A DNA stretch of 64,000 bases from Azolla caroliniana (lineage: Eukaryota; Polypodiophyta), in assembly GCA_043228905.1 (NCBI GenBank), contig JBHGNT010000001.1:16182001-16246000 (forward strand). The letters are read 5' to 3'. Shown piece by piece: positions 42,698 through 53,406 of the stretch (its first letter is position 1; every line of letters begins with the position of its first letter). A model generated the notes under the pieces. The model was not told the origin of the DNA, did no database searches, and saw only the letters and a program-made list of their open reading frames with translations. The position numbers and the translations under genes were made by a program.

Positions 42698-43086
42698 TGT
42701 TGTCTGTCTGGCCGGACTAGCCTCAACACAAGTGTCTATCCGACACTTCTCCAAAGGGGTGGTAAGGATTGGATGCTAGGTTACACGCGTAAGATGATTA
42801 CAATTAAGCACAGACGGTAACAATACGAGATACAGATAAACACGCAATAATTACTATTGTATTACTTCCGTCAAAACCCTTTACAAATCATCGGATCCTT
42901 TTATAGGCATCCGGCAAGGTTACAATCGGTGCGCTTAGGCAACCGACATCCGAATCGGTCCGGATCCGGATCGGTACAACTGTACCGGATCCGTCCCTCC
43001 GAATAATAATTCTACTATTATTTACTTCCTATTATCCGATCCGACTCCGCCTTCCCACTTGTCCTTGCTCTTCTGACCGGCCAACA
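42698..43086 (-). repeat. Element K 3' LTR (389 bp)
   Basis: Plus strand TGTTGTCTGTCTGGCCGG ... GACCGGCCAACA. Contains an imperfect inverted repeat around GGTACAACTGTACC at about 42966-42994. No polypurine tract is visible next to it. Confidence 0.94.
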
Positions 43087-43199
43087 CATGGCACGCCCGT
43101 GGGAAAGTGCCTTGCACTTCGAATCCACTCCCGGCCTCAGTCTTCCTCCAAAATATCGAGCACACTCTGCTCGATGGTGTCAAGTGGTGCTTCTTCCTC
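43087..43199 (-). other. Spacer between the third ORF and 3' LTR of K, with a tRNA-3'-end-like sequence
   Basis: Noncoding. Directly next to the LTR (43089-43104) the minus strand reads TCCCACGGGCGTGCCA, nearly the 3' end of the tRNA-Arg(UCU)-like sequence including CCA. On the plus strand this is TGGCACGCCCG, like a primer-binding site facing the opposite way. No polypurine tract is present. Confidence 0.5.
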
Positions 43200-46100
43200 C
43201 TATTCCTGTTCCTTGCCTGCCTGGTCTCCGACCTCCGGTTGGGTGGGCTGTTCCGTAAAAATTTGCTGCTCCGGCTCTGCTTGATTCTGTGGTGCCGGTG
43301 CTTCCTCACCGCTTCGTCCGGGTTCTTCCTGTTCTCCCTCCGTTCCTAGCTCTGTTCTGTTACCAGTGTCGCTTTCTCCGGTCTCGACTGGTCGACTCGA
43401 TATGCCTCCTTCCTCTGCTCTGGTGTCTTCCGGTCTCAGCTCTTCTTCTTCTCCGGCATCGGTCTGCTCCTGCTCTTCTTCAAGTTCGTCTTCGGGTATT
43501 CCTCGTCGGGGTTGTTCGGTGTCGGTTGGTTCATCTTCAGCCGGTCGCTCTCCCTCACTTATCGTGATTGGCGTCGTTCTTCCCTTAGCTTCCTGTCGTA
43601 ACCGGTCCTGCTCGTATCTCTCCAACTCCAACCGAGTTGCGAGCTGCCCGTCATCCAACCTCTCTACCAACCCTCGGATTTCTTTGAGGTGTTCTTCTGC
43701 TAAAGTGTAGAAATCCTCCGACAATTCTTCCCGAATGGCAACGATACTTTCTTCATCTATCTTGTAGAACTTGTCATCGGTCTTCCTCCGATTCTCGGCA
43801 TCCGCTCAGAGTGTCTGCAGCTCGGCTGCCTGTTGTGACCACTCCTTCCATAGCTTTTCCGTACTTTCGTTGATGCTTGCCTGAGCTCGGGTACTCCATC
43901 CTAACATGATGAGCTTGATCCGGTCAACCCCTGCCTTAGCATGCGCATAAGCTTCCTGCTTTTCCTTCCTTGCCCGTTTTATAATGTCGGCCATTATCTG
44001 AGCCTGGGCCTCGTAATCCGCTTTCTGCTTTTCATAGGTACTTTGCAGTTTGTTGATCGTGAAGGTCGATTTTTCCTTTTCTTCATTCCTGATCTTGGTC
44101 AGGTCCAGCTTTTCCCGCCTTAGCGCCTCTAATTCCTTCCTTCTCTCCGTCGCTTGGGCTATTTCCGCCGACAATGCTTCCTTGTTGGCATTGACCTCAT
44201 CCATTGCCTTAGCCAGGTCTAATCGGGTCTCTTTGAGCTGTTCTTTCAGCTTCTCTATTTGCCGGTCGTAGTCTGCTGCCCGTTTCTTGTTGTCCGACTC
44301 GGCCTGCTTGTGATCTCGGTAGAGACGGTCGAAGTCCTCCGTCTTCTGCTTCAGGCGTCGGTTTGCCTGAGCTCTTAACCGATCGTCCCGGTCCTTTTGT
44401 TGTCGGAGTTCTTCCTGCAGTCGTTCTATCTCTTGCTCGGCATGTCGACGTAGTCGGTCCTTCTCCTTTTGCAGCTTCTCTTTTTCTTCTTGCAGTCGGT
44501 CATTAGCGGCTCGACCTTTCCGGAGGCCTTCTTCCATTTTTCGTCTGTCGTCCTCCACCGCTTTCCGCTGCTCCCTTTCTCTTTCCCTTAATGCCTACTA
44601 AGCTTTTAACTCCTCTCGTAAGGTTTTTATTATTTTTTCGGTCTCAGGGCCGGTTTGCAAGGCTACCGGTTCCGGTTCCGGTTCTGGTTGCTTCCTTGTT
44701 GTCCCGACCGGCTCGGTGACAACTTGTGCTTGTTGAATTCCTTCCCTTGCCTGCAACAGCTCCCCTTGCATTTCCTCGATCTGTGTTCGGAGCGCGACCA
44801 ACTCCTGAGTTGTTGTATGCGTCAGCTGTTGCCTACACGTTTCTTCTTTTTCTAACTGGTCCGCTACTCCCGATAACTGCTCCGAAAGCCATCTCAGCCA
44901 TTGTGGCTTTGTTCTTCCTGTGTCAGGGTGGCCTTGCTCACTTAACTCAGGCTGTTTTTCCGGCCTTTTCTCTGGCTCCGGCGCTTGTTCCTTCTTCTTC
45001 TCTGGGATGACCGGTTCTCTGAAGTCCGGCACAACCGATGTCGGTGCTGCTTCCCTTGGTACGGGTTCCGGTGCTGTTTCCGCCTCGGCTACTGGAGATG
45101 GTCCTTGCGCCCTCTGCTGAGTTCTGTCCACTGGTGGAGCCGGTCCTTTCGCCCGTTTCTCCCGACCTTGTCTTGCTGGGAGTCTTACCAGTGGTTCGGA
45201 TGAGTCTTTTGTTTCAGCTTCCTCCTCCGGTGCGGTTACTAGACGGACCTTTTGTATAAAGTCCTCTGGTTCCGGTTCCGGCCGTCGCAGCGTTATATGG
45301 ATTGGTTTGCGCGCTACCGGTTCCTCCTCGGCTGATTTCCCTTTGCCTTTACCTGCCGGTTTTGCCTTTGTTGCCGGTTCCTGTTGTTGTCGGGATGGTC
45401 CTTCCCCCTGCTGTTCTGCTTCTTGCTGGGTCCATCCGGGGGTGTGTTTCTCCAAGATCTGTCGGCGCTTTGTGACCTTTTTCGGCGTCGTCTCCTGCCG
45501 ACCTCTTTTCTTTTGTGTGATGGGGAGCACCGGTGGGACTAACACCGTTAGCCATTGTGCTATCCCGGCCCATGGCTTTTTTCCTTCCACAAGATTTTTG
45601 ATGGCCTCCTTCAATCCTTCGGTTATGAAATGGAGCCAGTCTATTTGTAAGCCTTCGTACGCTGCTATTAAGAACGTTGCCCGGTACTTGGCTATGGCCG
45701 GGGGACGGGGATTCACGAATCCGTATTCCATCATGGCGCGGGCCACTTCTCCGAACAGCAGGTTCTCTCCGCCCTGCGTTCGGTACGCCTTGCTGCTGAT
45801 AGAGTACTCACCGAAATATTCGAACAGGATCTCACTTGAAGGGTTTTCGATTGTTTGAAGTCCTCCTGCTTTTATCCCCGTGAGCGCCTGCACCGCTCCT
45901 TCCGTGACTTCTGATATATCGATTGATGATGCCGCCTGCTCTGGTTCTGCGTGTGGTGGAGCGTCGGCGATCCACAGCAATCCTTTTAACCCGTTCTCCC
46001 TCATCCATTGGCGTGCCTCTTCCGACAGTACCATTGTTTCAAATTCTTCTTCTGCTGCCTGTTGTTCGGGATCGCGCTGTGTGTGCTCTGTGCGTCGGAT

Positions 46101-46235
46101 CGCTCTTCTGTGCTTCTGCGCCTGTATGTAGGAAAATTCATAAAAAGTGAGCCCTTCGCAGGCCTGTGTCTTATATAGTGGCTTTTGCCTCGAGCCGCCC
46201 TTTTTCGTTTCCCGCGCATGTTCCTCTCCCGCCAT
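43200..46235 (-). pseudogene. Element K third ORF (about 1,010 codons), function unknown
   Basis: Begins ATG 46235 (MAGEEHARETKKGGSRQKPL), 228 bases after the integrase stop, in the sense direction. One frame holds to 43200 apart from a double stop TAGTAG near 44595, and TGA at 43806. Residues about 1-250 form the conserved part (LTFYEFSYIQAQKHRRAIRR; EYFGEYSISSKAYRTQGG; ATFLIAAYEGLQIDWLHFIT), shared with 15856-16179. Then a Pro/Glu/Lys-rich low-complexity region with basic clusters, a Gln/Glu helical segment, a long coiled coil (44558-43806: LQEEKEKLQKEKDRLRRHAE, IEKLKEQLKETRLDLAKAMD), and an acidic tail. No transmembrane segment or known catalytic motif seen. It could be a structural or chromatin-binding protein; I do not assign a function. 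Confidence 0.75.
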
Positions 46236-46462
46236 AATTAGTATGTCCTTTCTTGTTTGCCGCGTGTGAGTGCCCACGTTCCATGCTTTAAATAGCAAGT
46301 ACGTGCACGTCCTTCTTTAATGCATGGCGCCTCTTCGTTGCATGGTGGCGCTCCCACCTCTTGTGATCTCCCCATCATTACTATGATTCGCATCGATTTT
46401 GCCCACGTCTTCTTTTTTTTCTTTTTTTTCTTTTTTCTTTTCTTTTCTTTGTTTGAACCACG

Positions 46463-47764
46463 TCATTTGCTGGTCCCCCCCGATTTGTTCGGGTCGGTTC
46501 GTGTGGATACCGGATCCTTCTGTCGGTTTTCCGGGATCGTCTTTGTCCATATCGGTGTCGGTTCTTCATCTTGCCGGATTTCCGGGTTTTGCTTGAACGG
46601 GTTTGCTGGCATATTTCCCTTATACGGCTTTAGCCGAAATCCATTTGCCCACTTGCCGATGACATCTCCAGACAACGTGCCGAGCTGATATGACCCATTG
46701 TACTCCTTGGTGATCCAGAACGGTCCGGTCCATCGAAACCGCAACTTTCCCGGCATGTTCCCCATCCGTGTCTGGAATAGTAGCACCGGTTTCCCGACTT
46801 CGAACTCCTTTTCATTGCCACGCCGGTGTCGGTCCACGAAAGCTTTTCTCCTCCTTTGCTCCAGTTCGAGTTGTAGTAAGCTGGCTATTCGGTTTTCTTC
46901 TAATTCCAACAACGTCGCCAGCCGGATTCGTTCAGACTCGTTCTCACTTAAGCGCTCCTTCACCTGAATCCGTAAGTTGGGGATCTGGAACTCTACCGGC
47001 ATGACCGCTTCTAAACCGAATGCTAGTCGGAACGGGGTTGTCCGGATGCTGGTTTTGTAGGTTGTTCGGTACGCCCATAGCGCGCTTTGCAATTTCGTAT
47101 CCCAGTCGGTCCGGTTCTCGTTGACGATTTTTCGTAGGATGTTCTGCAGAGTTTTGTTCGTTGATTCCGCTAGTCCATTGGCTTGAGGGTAGTAGGGAGT
47201 ACTCTTTTTATGTACCACCGCGTAAAATGATGTCAGGCTTTCTACTACCTGCCCGAGAAAATGTCCTCCTTGGTCACTTATAAGCTCGATCGGGCATCCA
47301 TACCGGCACCATATGCACTCGTACAGAAACTTTGTCGTGGACGCGGCCGTGTTGTCCCGTAAGTCCTTTGCTTCTACCCATTTGGTGCAATAGTCGGTCG
47401 CCACTATGACATACCGATTTCCGGTTCGCATTGCCGGTGGTTTGAAGGGACCGACAAAGTCCAACCCCCACTTTTGAAACGGTTCCAAGGGCAAGACCGG
47501 GTGGTGTGGCATCCGGGCCTGCTCTGTGGGTTGGCCCAGTCGTTGACACAAATCGCATTCTCTACTATACTTCACGGCATCTTTTAGGGTGGTCGGCCAC
47601 CACATTCCGCTCTGCCATATTTTCCGAGCGGTTGCGTCGCCGGCATAATGCCCACCGGCAATTCCACAGTGGGCTTCCCTGAGGATTAAATCCTTCTCAT
47701 CGCTCCGCACTGCTCTTCTCCAGATGCCATCTGCCCCCTTGTGATAGAGGGTGTCTCCAACCAA
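46463..47764 (-). CDS. Element K integrase
   Basis: Open from about 47764 to TAA 46463: zinc finger (H..H and CDLCQ), [57 protein letters not shown] (DDE residues D, D, E), then a GPY/F-like C-terminal domain (LRFRWTGPFWITKEYNGSYQLG) and a polar tail. It joins cDNA into host DNA. No chromodomain follows. Its upstream join to RNase H is broken by a one-base frameshift near 47770 (ARG-SRHF then LVGDTLYHKG), so as it stands it is not in frame with RT. Confidence 0.88.
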   Translation of the reverse strand: MVGDTLYHKGADGIWRRAVRSDEKDLILREAHCGIAGGHYAGDATARKIWQSGMWWPTTLKDAVKYSRECDLCQRLGQPTEQARMPHHPVLPLEPFQKWGLDFVGPFKPPAMRTGNRYVIVATDYCTKWVEAKDLRDNTAASTTKFLYECIWCRYGCPIELISDQGGHFLGQVVESLTSFYAVVHKKSTPYYPQANGLAESTNKTLQNILRKIVNENRTDWDTKLQSALWAYRTTYKTSIRTTPFRLAFGLEAVMPVEFQIPNLRIQVKERLSENESERIRLATLLELEENRIASLLQLELEQRRRKAFVDRHRRGNEKEFEVGKPVLLFQTRMGNMPGKLRFRWTGPFWITKEYNGSYQLGTLSGDVIGKWANGFRLKPYKGNMPANPFKQNPEIRQDEEPTPIWTKTIPENRQKDPVSTRTDPNKSGGTSK

Positions 47765-50700
47765 GCAGAAAATGTCTACTTCTTACTGCTACCCTTTTCC
47801 TTTCATCGCGGTCCATGTTCTCCGGGGGAACTCGGGTGCTCGGGAACTGATGCATCTCAGTTAGCCATGTGTCTTCATCGGCTACCGTTGTATCCGTTGC
47901 CGGTTTCGTCGTGATCCAAAACAATTCGGCGTCGGGAAACTCATCCTGGACGCCGTCCCCTGCTTCTCCGGATTCGAGTCTGCTTAGGTAGTCCGCTACC
48001 GCATGCTACGCCCCGGGTCGGTGGAAAATGTCGAATTCAAATTCCTGTAGCAGCAGTGTCCACCGTGCAATTTTTCCCGTCAAGGATGCCTTCGAGACCA
48101 GGTAGAGTAGTGCCGAATGGTCGACATGGAAGGAAAACTTCCTTCTGAGCAGATAGTGCCTGTACTTTGTGACACTATACACCATTCCCAATGCCTCGCG
48201 TTCCGTCGTAGAGTAATTCCGTTCGGCTTTTGAGAGTTTCCGGCTTGCGTAGTACACCGGTCGGTACCATTTCGGCTCCGTGAGTTGCATCAGAACGCTG
48301 CCGATTGCTACGTCCGACGCGTCGACGAAGACGTGAAAGCTTTTACTCCAATCCGGCGGTTCCACCACCGGAGCTTGCGACAGCATAACCTTCAACGCTT
48401 TGTAGGATTCCTCCTCCGTCTCCGCCCATAGGAAGGGTACCCTATGTACGGCGGTATGTAACGGTGTAGCGAAGTCTGCGAGGTGCCGTATCATCCGGCT
48501 ATGCCACCTTATTTGGCCCAGGAACCGGCTTAAAGCCTTTGCGTTACTTGGTGTTGGTGCCTCGAGAATCGCCTTGACTTTATCCGGATCTACCGCGATT
48601 CCTTCCTTACTCACCACGTGCCCTAGTAAGTTGCCGCTTGCCACTCCAAAGACGCACTTGGCCGGGTTCAGGCTCAATCGGTACTCGCGGCACTTCTCCA
48701 AGCACAGCCGGAGGTGATCGAGATGCTCTCCGTGCCGGCTGTAGACCGCGAAATCGTCAAGGAAGACCTGCATAAAACCGGGGATATATTCCCCGAAAAT
48801 TTCCATTATTATCCTTTGAAAGGTCGCTAGAGCCGTCTTTAGTCCGAACATCATCACGACCGCGACGAACACTTCCCATTCCGTCACGAACGCTGTCTTC
48901 TCCTGGTCCGCCGGGTTCATTCGTATTTGGTTGTAGCCGCTAAATCCATCCAGGAAGCTGTAAACTTCGTGGCCGGCTACCGCATCTAACACCCCGTCCG
49001 TAAATGGTAGTGGAAACGCATCGGTCACTGTTGCGGCATTTAGTTTTCGGTAGTCCACGCATACCCGGATTTTGCCGTTCTTTTTCGGGACCACCACTAT
49101 CGGACTCAGCCAGGTTGCCTGCTTGACCGGTCGGATAAATCCGACCCGGAGGAGCTTATCAATTTCCTCCTTCACCTTTGCCGCATAATTCGGATTCATC
49201 CGGTACCTGCGTTGAGCGATCGGTTTCGCGTCCGTACTTAGGTGAATTTGGTGCTGATAGAGCTGGGGGTCTAGCCCTCACATGTCTTCGTACGACCACG
49301 CGAACACATCCTTGAAGTCTGTTAATAATGCTACCATTGCCTTCTTTTCTTCCTTCGGCAATTCCTTTGCAACATTTACCGGTCGGGGCTTGTCTGTTGT
49401 GCCGAGGTCCACCTCCTCGAGTTGGGATGCTTTTACCCTCTGGGATATCGTCATTTCCCTCTCTAGGGATTCCTGCGCTTGTCGCAGTTCCCGGATCGCC
49501 GCTTGGTCCGGTTCATCCGGCGTCGTAATGTACGGTTCTACTGCCGCCGTGATATCCACCTCAAATAGTGGGACGATTCGTGGGTGTTCCTCGAGGTACC
49601 GCTCGACTTCCTCGTCCGGTAATCCCTCCAACATGTTAATGCTTTCCGCATACAATGGAGTTGCTTCCTTACTGGTGATCACCCGTGGTTGCGTCGTTAC
49701 TCGTACCTTTGTTTTCCCTCGCCGGAATGTGATCATGTTCTTTTGCCAGCTCTGCTTGATATGCGTCGTTCGCAGCCATGGTCGTCCTAGCAGTAGGGGG
49801 TACGCGCCTTGTACATTCAGCTGCAGCACCACGGCCGATATCCGGAATACATGGCCTCCGATCGTTACTTCCAAATCCCGGATAAGCCCGGTCGGTCGGA
49901 CTGAGCTGGTATCCGCCATGCGTAACCAGAAGGGGCATGGTTCCCATTCCTGAATGCCCAGGTCGTTGCATGTCTGTTGGCTGATGACATTTACCCCGGA
50001 GCCTCCGTCAATAATCGTTCCAGCAATTTCCTTTCCTTTCACGATTGCCGTGATCGCCGGGCTACTTGTATCGACCACCGCTGGTCCTTCCTCCGGGTTG
50101 GAGAAGAATGTCGGTGCTGGCGTCGGCTTCGGTTTGCTGACGGATGCCTGTAGGTCTGCCGTAAACCGTGGCACTAACTGTAGTAGTCGTGCTAACGGCA
50201 GCACGATTTGACAGTCCTGTAGCGCTTGCCACGTCGGGTTTTCTCCTGGCTGTATGATTTCTTCGTCTTTTAGCATATTTTGGTCTCTTACTTCTGCCGC
50301 ATTCTGTTCATTGGCCTCCTTGATCCATTGTGCCGCTTGTTTTCTGATTGCCTCCTGGGCTTCCCACTCGGCGGTCTTTCCCTTTGACCGGGTTGTGACC
50401 TGCTGTACTTCTGTTATTTCGGTTGTAACCATGTTGACTTCCGGCTGCTTGTCATTGGTTTTTCTTGGGCATTGGTTACTATAGTGGCCTTCCTTACGGC
50501 AGTAATAACAGTACACCTTGTGACTGTTGCTCGTTTCTCCTTTGTCCCCGGTTTGGAGGGTGGGTATGCTCCGGCGGTCGTCTTCGGTTTTTCGGTTATC
50601 CGGTACCGATACCGGGTTGTCATTCCTCACTGCCTCCCGACGTTCCTCTCTTCGGAAAAATCCACGCTTCTGATTCCGTCGGAAATTTCGGTTCCCTTGT

Positions 50701-52226
50701 CGCCTCTCTTCTCTGCGTTGGTCGTATTCCGGGGATTCGTCTCGGTCGTACCGGTCCCGGGGGTAGCTATCTCTGCGTCTCTCCTCTCGGTCATAGTTGT
50801 CGCGTCTTCTATCAGCGTATCTGTTACCGCGTTCGCGTTGGTAGCGGTCGTCTCTCCGGAATCGATCCTCGTCCGGGTTCTGATTGCGCGGTTCTATGTG
50901 TCGAACCGGTGCTGCCTGCCGATTTAACAGGTTATATTCGCATCGGTCCGTTGTATGGGCTCGAGAGTTGCAGATCATACATTGTGTCCGCAGGGTGCAG
51001 TCTACTATTGAGTGCCCCGAATTTAGGCATGTTGTACATTGTAAGGCCTGTCGGAACCTCAGGTTTTCCTCCTTTGGGAGTGCCCGGTGTAACATCCCCA
51101 TCGACAAGAAGGGGCTAGTCTTGTCCATTTCTAAAACCCGATCAATAACTTGGTCCATTGTGCTGGTTTGGAAATCAAGGACTCCGCACATTGTTCGAAG
51201 TGGCTCTTTCAGTGCGGCCAAAAAGACTGCTTTGGCTTCGTCTTCGGGTGGTGCTCTTGTCAGTTGGCTGTGCAGGGTTTGAAACCGAATGATGAATTGT
51301 GGCACAGTCTCGTTCTCTTCCTGCCGGGTGGTGTAGAACTGCCCGACCAATTCCCTTTGCTCAAATTGTCTGTGAAAAAGCCTGAGGAATCTGGCCTTCA
51401 AGGCATCGAATGTGGCAAAGCTGCCCGGTAAGTGCTTTGCGTGCCATCGGGCCGCCGGTCCTTCTAAGGTTATGCCGAATTCGGTGACTTTGGATCGTTC
51501 GGCTTCGGGCTCCGTCAGTCTTTGGGAGACATGGTTGGCTTCCCATGTTTGGAGGAATGCGTACACGTGTGCCTCCGCGTCGGCCTCATCCCGGTACTTT
51601 GGGTATGGGTACGGCATCGTGTCGTCCAACTGACTCTCCTATTTCCTCCGCTCTCTGTCCGCTGTTGGCGTTGGTGTGAGAACCTTTGGTTCCTCCGCGG
51701 GTGTTGCCGGTGTCCGGTCCTTTGGTTCCTCCGCGGGTGTTGTCGGTATCCGCTCCTTCAGTTCCTTCGCGGTTGTTGTCGGTATCCGGTCAGCCTCCCT
51801 CGGCGATTGCCGGTCACCGAATTCCAAGGTTATTTCTTCCTCTGGCGCCGGTGTTACTGAGTCTTCCGACCCCTCGTCCTCCCGGTCGTTTGGTGTGTCG
51901 TGGCTGCTTTTATACCGGGACGCAACGCTTCCGTCGCTTTCCGACTCCGCCTCAAGTGTTGCGAATGCTTCCGAGTCCCTGTCGCCCCCGGCGAGCGTCT
52001 GCAGTATCGTTTCCGCCTCTTGCAGGCTTGTTATGCTACTGCCTTCGTCGGGGATTTGCAGAACCCGGAACTGCAGTGCTTCTTCTGCGACTCTCCGAAG
52101 AGTTTTGGAGAATGACCGATCCCGCCGGATCTCGTCGACGGCTTGCTGCAGGGCTTCCCGTCGTTGCTCGCGTTCGGTGTATTGTCTCCCTCGTTCGGTG
52201 ATGTGGTCGTCGTTTGGTCTAGACAT
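47765..52226 (-). pseudogene. Element K gag, protease, reverse transcriptase, RNase H
   Basis: One frame from ATG 52226 (MSRPNDDHITERG). An acidic N-terminal region with near-repeats of TPAEEPK, TAG at 51639, capsid (YPKYRDEADAEAHVYAFLQT, FLRLFHRQFEQRELVGQFY), three CCHC knuckles (CTTCLNSGHSIVDC, CMICNSRAHTTDRC, CYYCRKEGHYSNQC) around an Arg/Asp-rich stretch, protease IIDGGSGVNVIS and GAYPLLLGRPWL, TGA at 49278, RT (VDYRKLNAATVTDAFPLPF, MMFGLKTALATFQR, VFLDDFAVY), RNase H (VDASDVAIGSVLMQ, FHVDHSALLYL), TAG at 48006 (CAG in relatives), HAVADYLSRL, and the frameshift near 47770. The stops look like single-base changes. The enzymes would otherwise be complete. Confidence 0.9.
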
Positions 52227-52251
52227 CCATCCCCCGGTTGTCCTCTGCACT

Positions 52252-52272
52252 TTGCAGGAATCGTGGTCGCCA
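52252..52272 (-). promoter_or_regulatory. Element K primer-binding site, tRNA-Arg
   Basis: Minus strand TGGCGACCACGATTCC, six bases after the LTR end GACAACA. Its first 12 bases are complementary to the 3' end of plant tRNA-Arg of the ...TCGTGGTCG-CCA type (from memory of that tRNA). This differs from the tRNA-Arg(UCU) site of elements B and C. Confidence 0.75.
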
Positions 52273-52278
52273 AAATAG

Positions 52279-52667
52279 TGTTGTCTGTCTGGCCGAACTA
52301 GCCTCAACACAAGTGTCTATCCGACACTTCTCCAAAGGGGTGGTAAGGATTGGATGCTAGGTTACACGCGTAAGATGATTACAATTAAGCACAGACGGTA
52401 ACAATACGAGATACAGATAAACACGCAATAATTACTATTGTATTACTTCCGTCAAAACCCTTTACAAATCATCGGATCCTTTTATAGGCATCCGGCAAGG
52501 TTACAATCGGTGCGCTTAGGCAACCGACATCCGAATCGGTCCGGATCCGGATCGGTACAACTGTACCGGATCCGTCCCTTCGAATAATAATTCTACTATT
52601 ATTTACTTCCTATTATCCGATCCGACTCCGCCTTCCCACTTGTCCTTGCTCTTCTGACCGGCCAACA
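52279..52667 (-). repeat. Element K 5' LTR (389 bp)
   Basis: Two differences from 42698-43086 by my reading. The TATA box on the minus strand is TATAAAAGGATCC (52478-52486), confirming minus-strand sense. Confidence 0.94.
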
Positions 52668-52948
52668 CCTAGATCGTATTAAACAACCTCCACCCCCAAT
52701 CAAGCTTGAAGATGGACCTGAGTACGAGGTTGCCGCCATCCTCGATTCCAAGATTGTTCGCAACAAGCTCTACTATTTAGTCGATTGGCCAGGATATAGT
52801 CCCAGCGAGCGTACTTGGGAAGCAATAGAGAAAGGGACTAATTCTCGTGCTCTTCTTGAAGATTTCCATCGTCAATATCCAGACAAACCGGGTCCTCAAT
52901 CCAAAACGACTCGTGACACTCGTCGTTTTAAAGGGGGGATAGTGTCAT
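52668..52948 (+). pseudogene. Chromovirus J pol end (chromodomain)
   Basis: Resumes after K at the duplicated CCTAG: PPPPIKLEDGPEYEVAAILDSKIVRNKLYYLVDW and TWEAIEKGTNSRALLEDFH, then the polypurine tract AAAGGGGGGATAG and a stop inside the LTR. Confidence 0.92.
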
Positions 52949-53237
52949 GATATGGCAAGACTCGAACCCATGACCTTATGTTACATGGGTTGAGCTCTTG
53001 ACTATTAAACTATATATTGTAATACGAAGAATATTATTTTCATTTAGGTTTTAATATAGAAAATTGATGTATATTCCAAATTTCTCTAGAACATTCTAGA
53101 AACTTCAGGAGTACTCCTGAGAACACTATAAAAGGAGGCACAAGGCATTATTTCGAACCAAATCAGTTCAATGCCAGCCTTAAGCCTCCTAGATACTATT
53201 GTATATTCCCTTAACATAATATATATCTTTTGGTATC

Positions 53238-53279
<42 letters not shown>

Positions 53280-53406
53280 AGCTCTCTCCTTCTCTCGAGA
53301 GTTCTACACTTCCCTTAGTACTAATCCTCATCGTTTAGTACTAATTCCTTCTCTGTTTTAATATTGTTCTTGACAATACATCTCTGTCTTAGTACTGCTC
53401 CTGACT
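52943..53406 (+). repeat. Chromovirus J 3' LTR (464 bp)
   Basis: TGTCATGATATGGCAAG ... CTCCTGACT (last base A to T). It has a longer CT tract than the 5' LTR (53245-53276). Flank CCTCG follows. Confidence 0.88.

Larger units (their letters stand above)
42698..52667 (-). mobile_element. Gypsy element K (9,970 bp), young, with a large third ORF
   Basis: Two 389-bp LTRs (42698-43086, 52279-52667) that I read as differing at two positions, flanked by a perfect CCTAG duplication (42693-42697 and 52668-52672). Minus-strand order: LTR, tRNA-Arg primer site, gag, protease, RT, RNase H, integrase (no chromodomain), a long extra ORF, LTR. The protease reads DGG and the RT FLDD; pol looks closest to the Tat/Athila/Ogre side of Ty3/gypsy. 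Despite its youth the frames contain several stops and one frameshift. Confidence 0.94.
38226..53406 (+). mobile_element. Chromovirus J, interrupted by element K
   Basis: Plus-strand relative of 3372-9119: 5' LTR 38226-38653, gag, pol to 42697, insertion of K, pol end 52668-52948, 3' LTR 52943-53406. It lies in the gag of copia H; flanks TCTCG (38221-38225) and CCTCG (53407-53411) are a 4/5-matching target duplication. Many stops, and a deletion of the RT N-terminal half. Confidence 0.9.

Noticed and set aside
45307-45858. Plus-strand ORFs opposite the K third ORF (also 43289-43710, 50465-51118)
   Set aside because: Antisense shadows in GC-rich sequence with no recognisable domains; the minus strand has the collinear homologue.
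42698-52667. RNA editing as the way to read through stops in K
   Set aside because: Stop-correcting editing is known from plant organelles, not nuclear retrotransposons; nonsense mutation is simpler.
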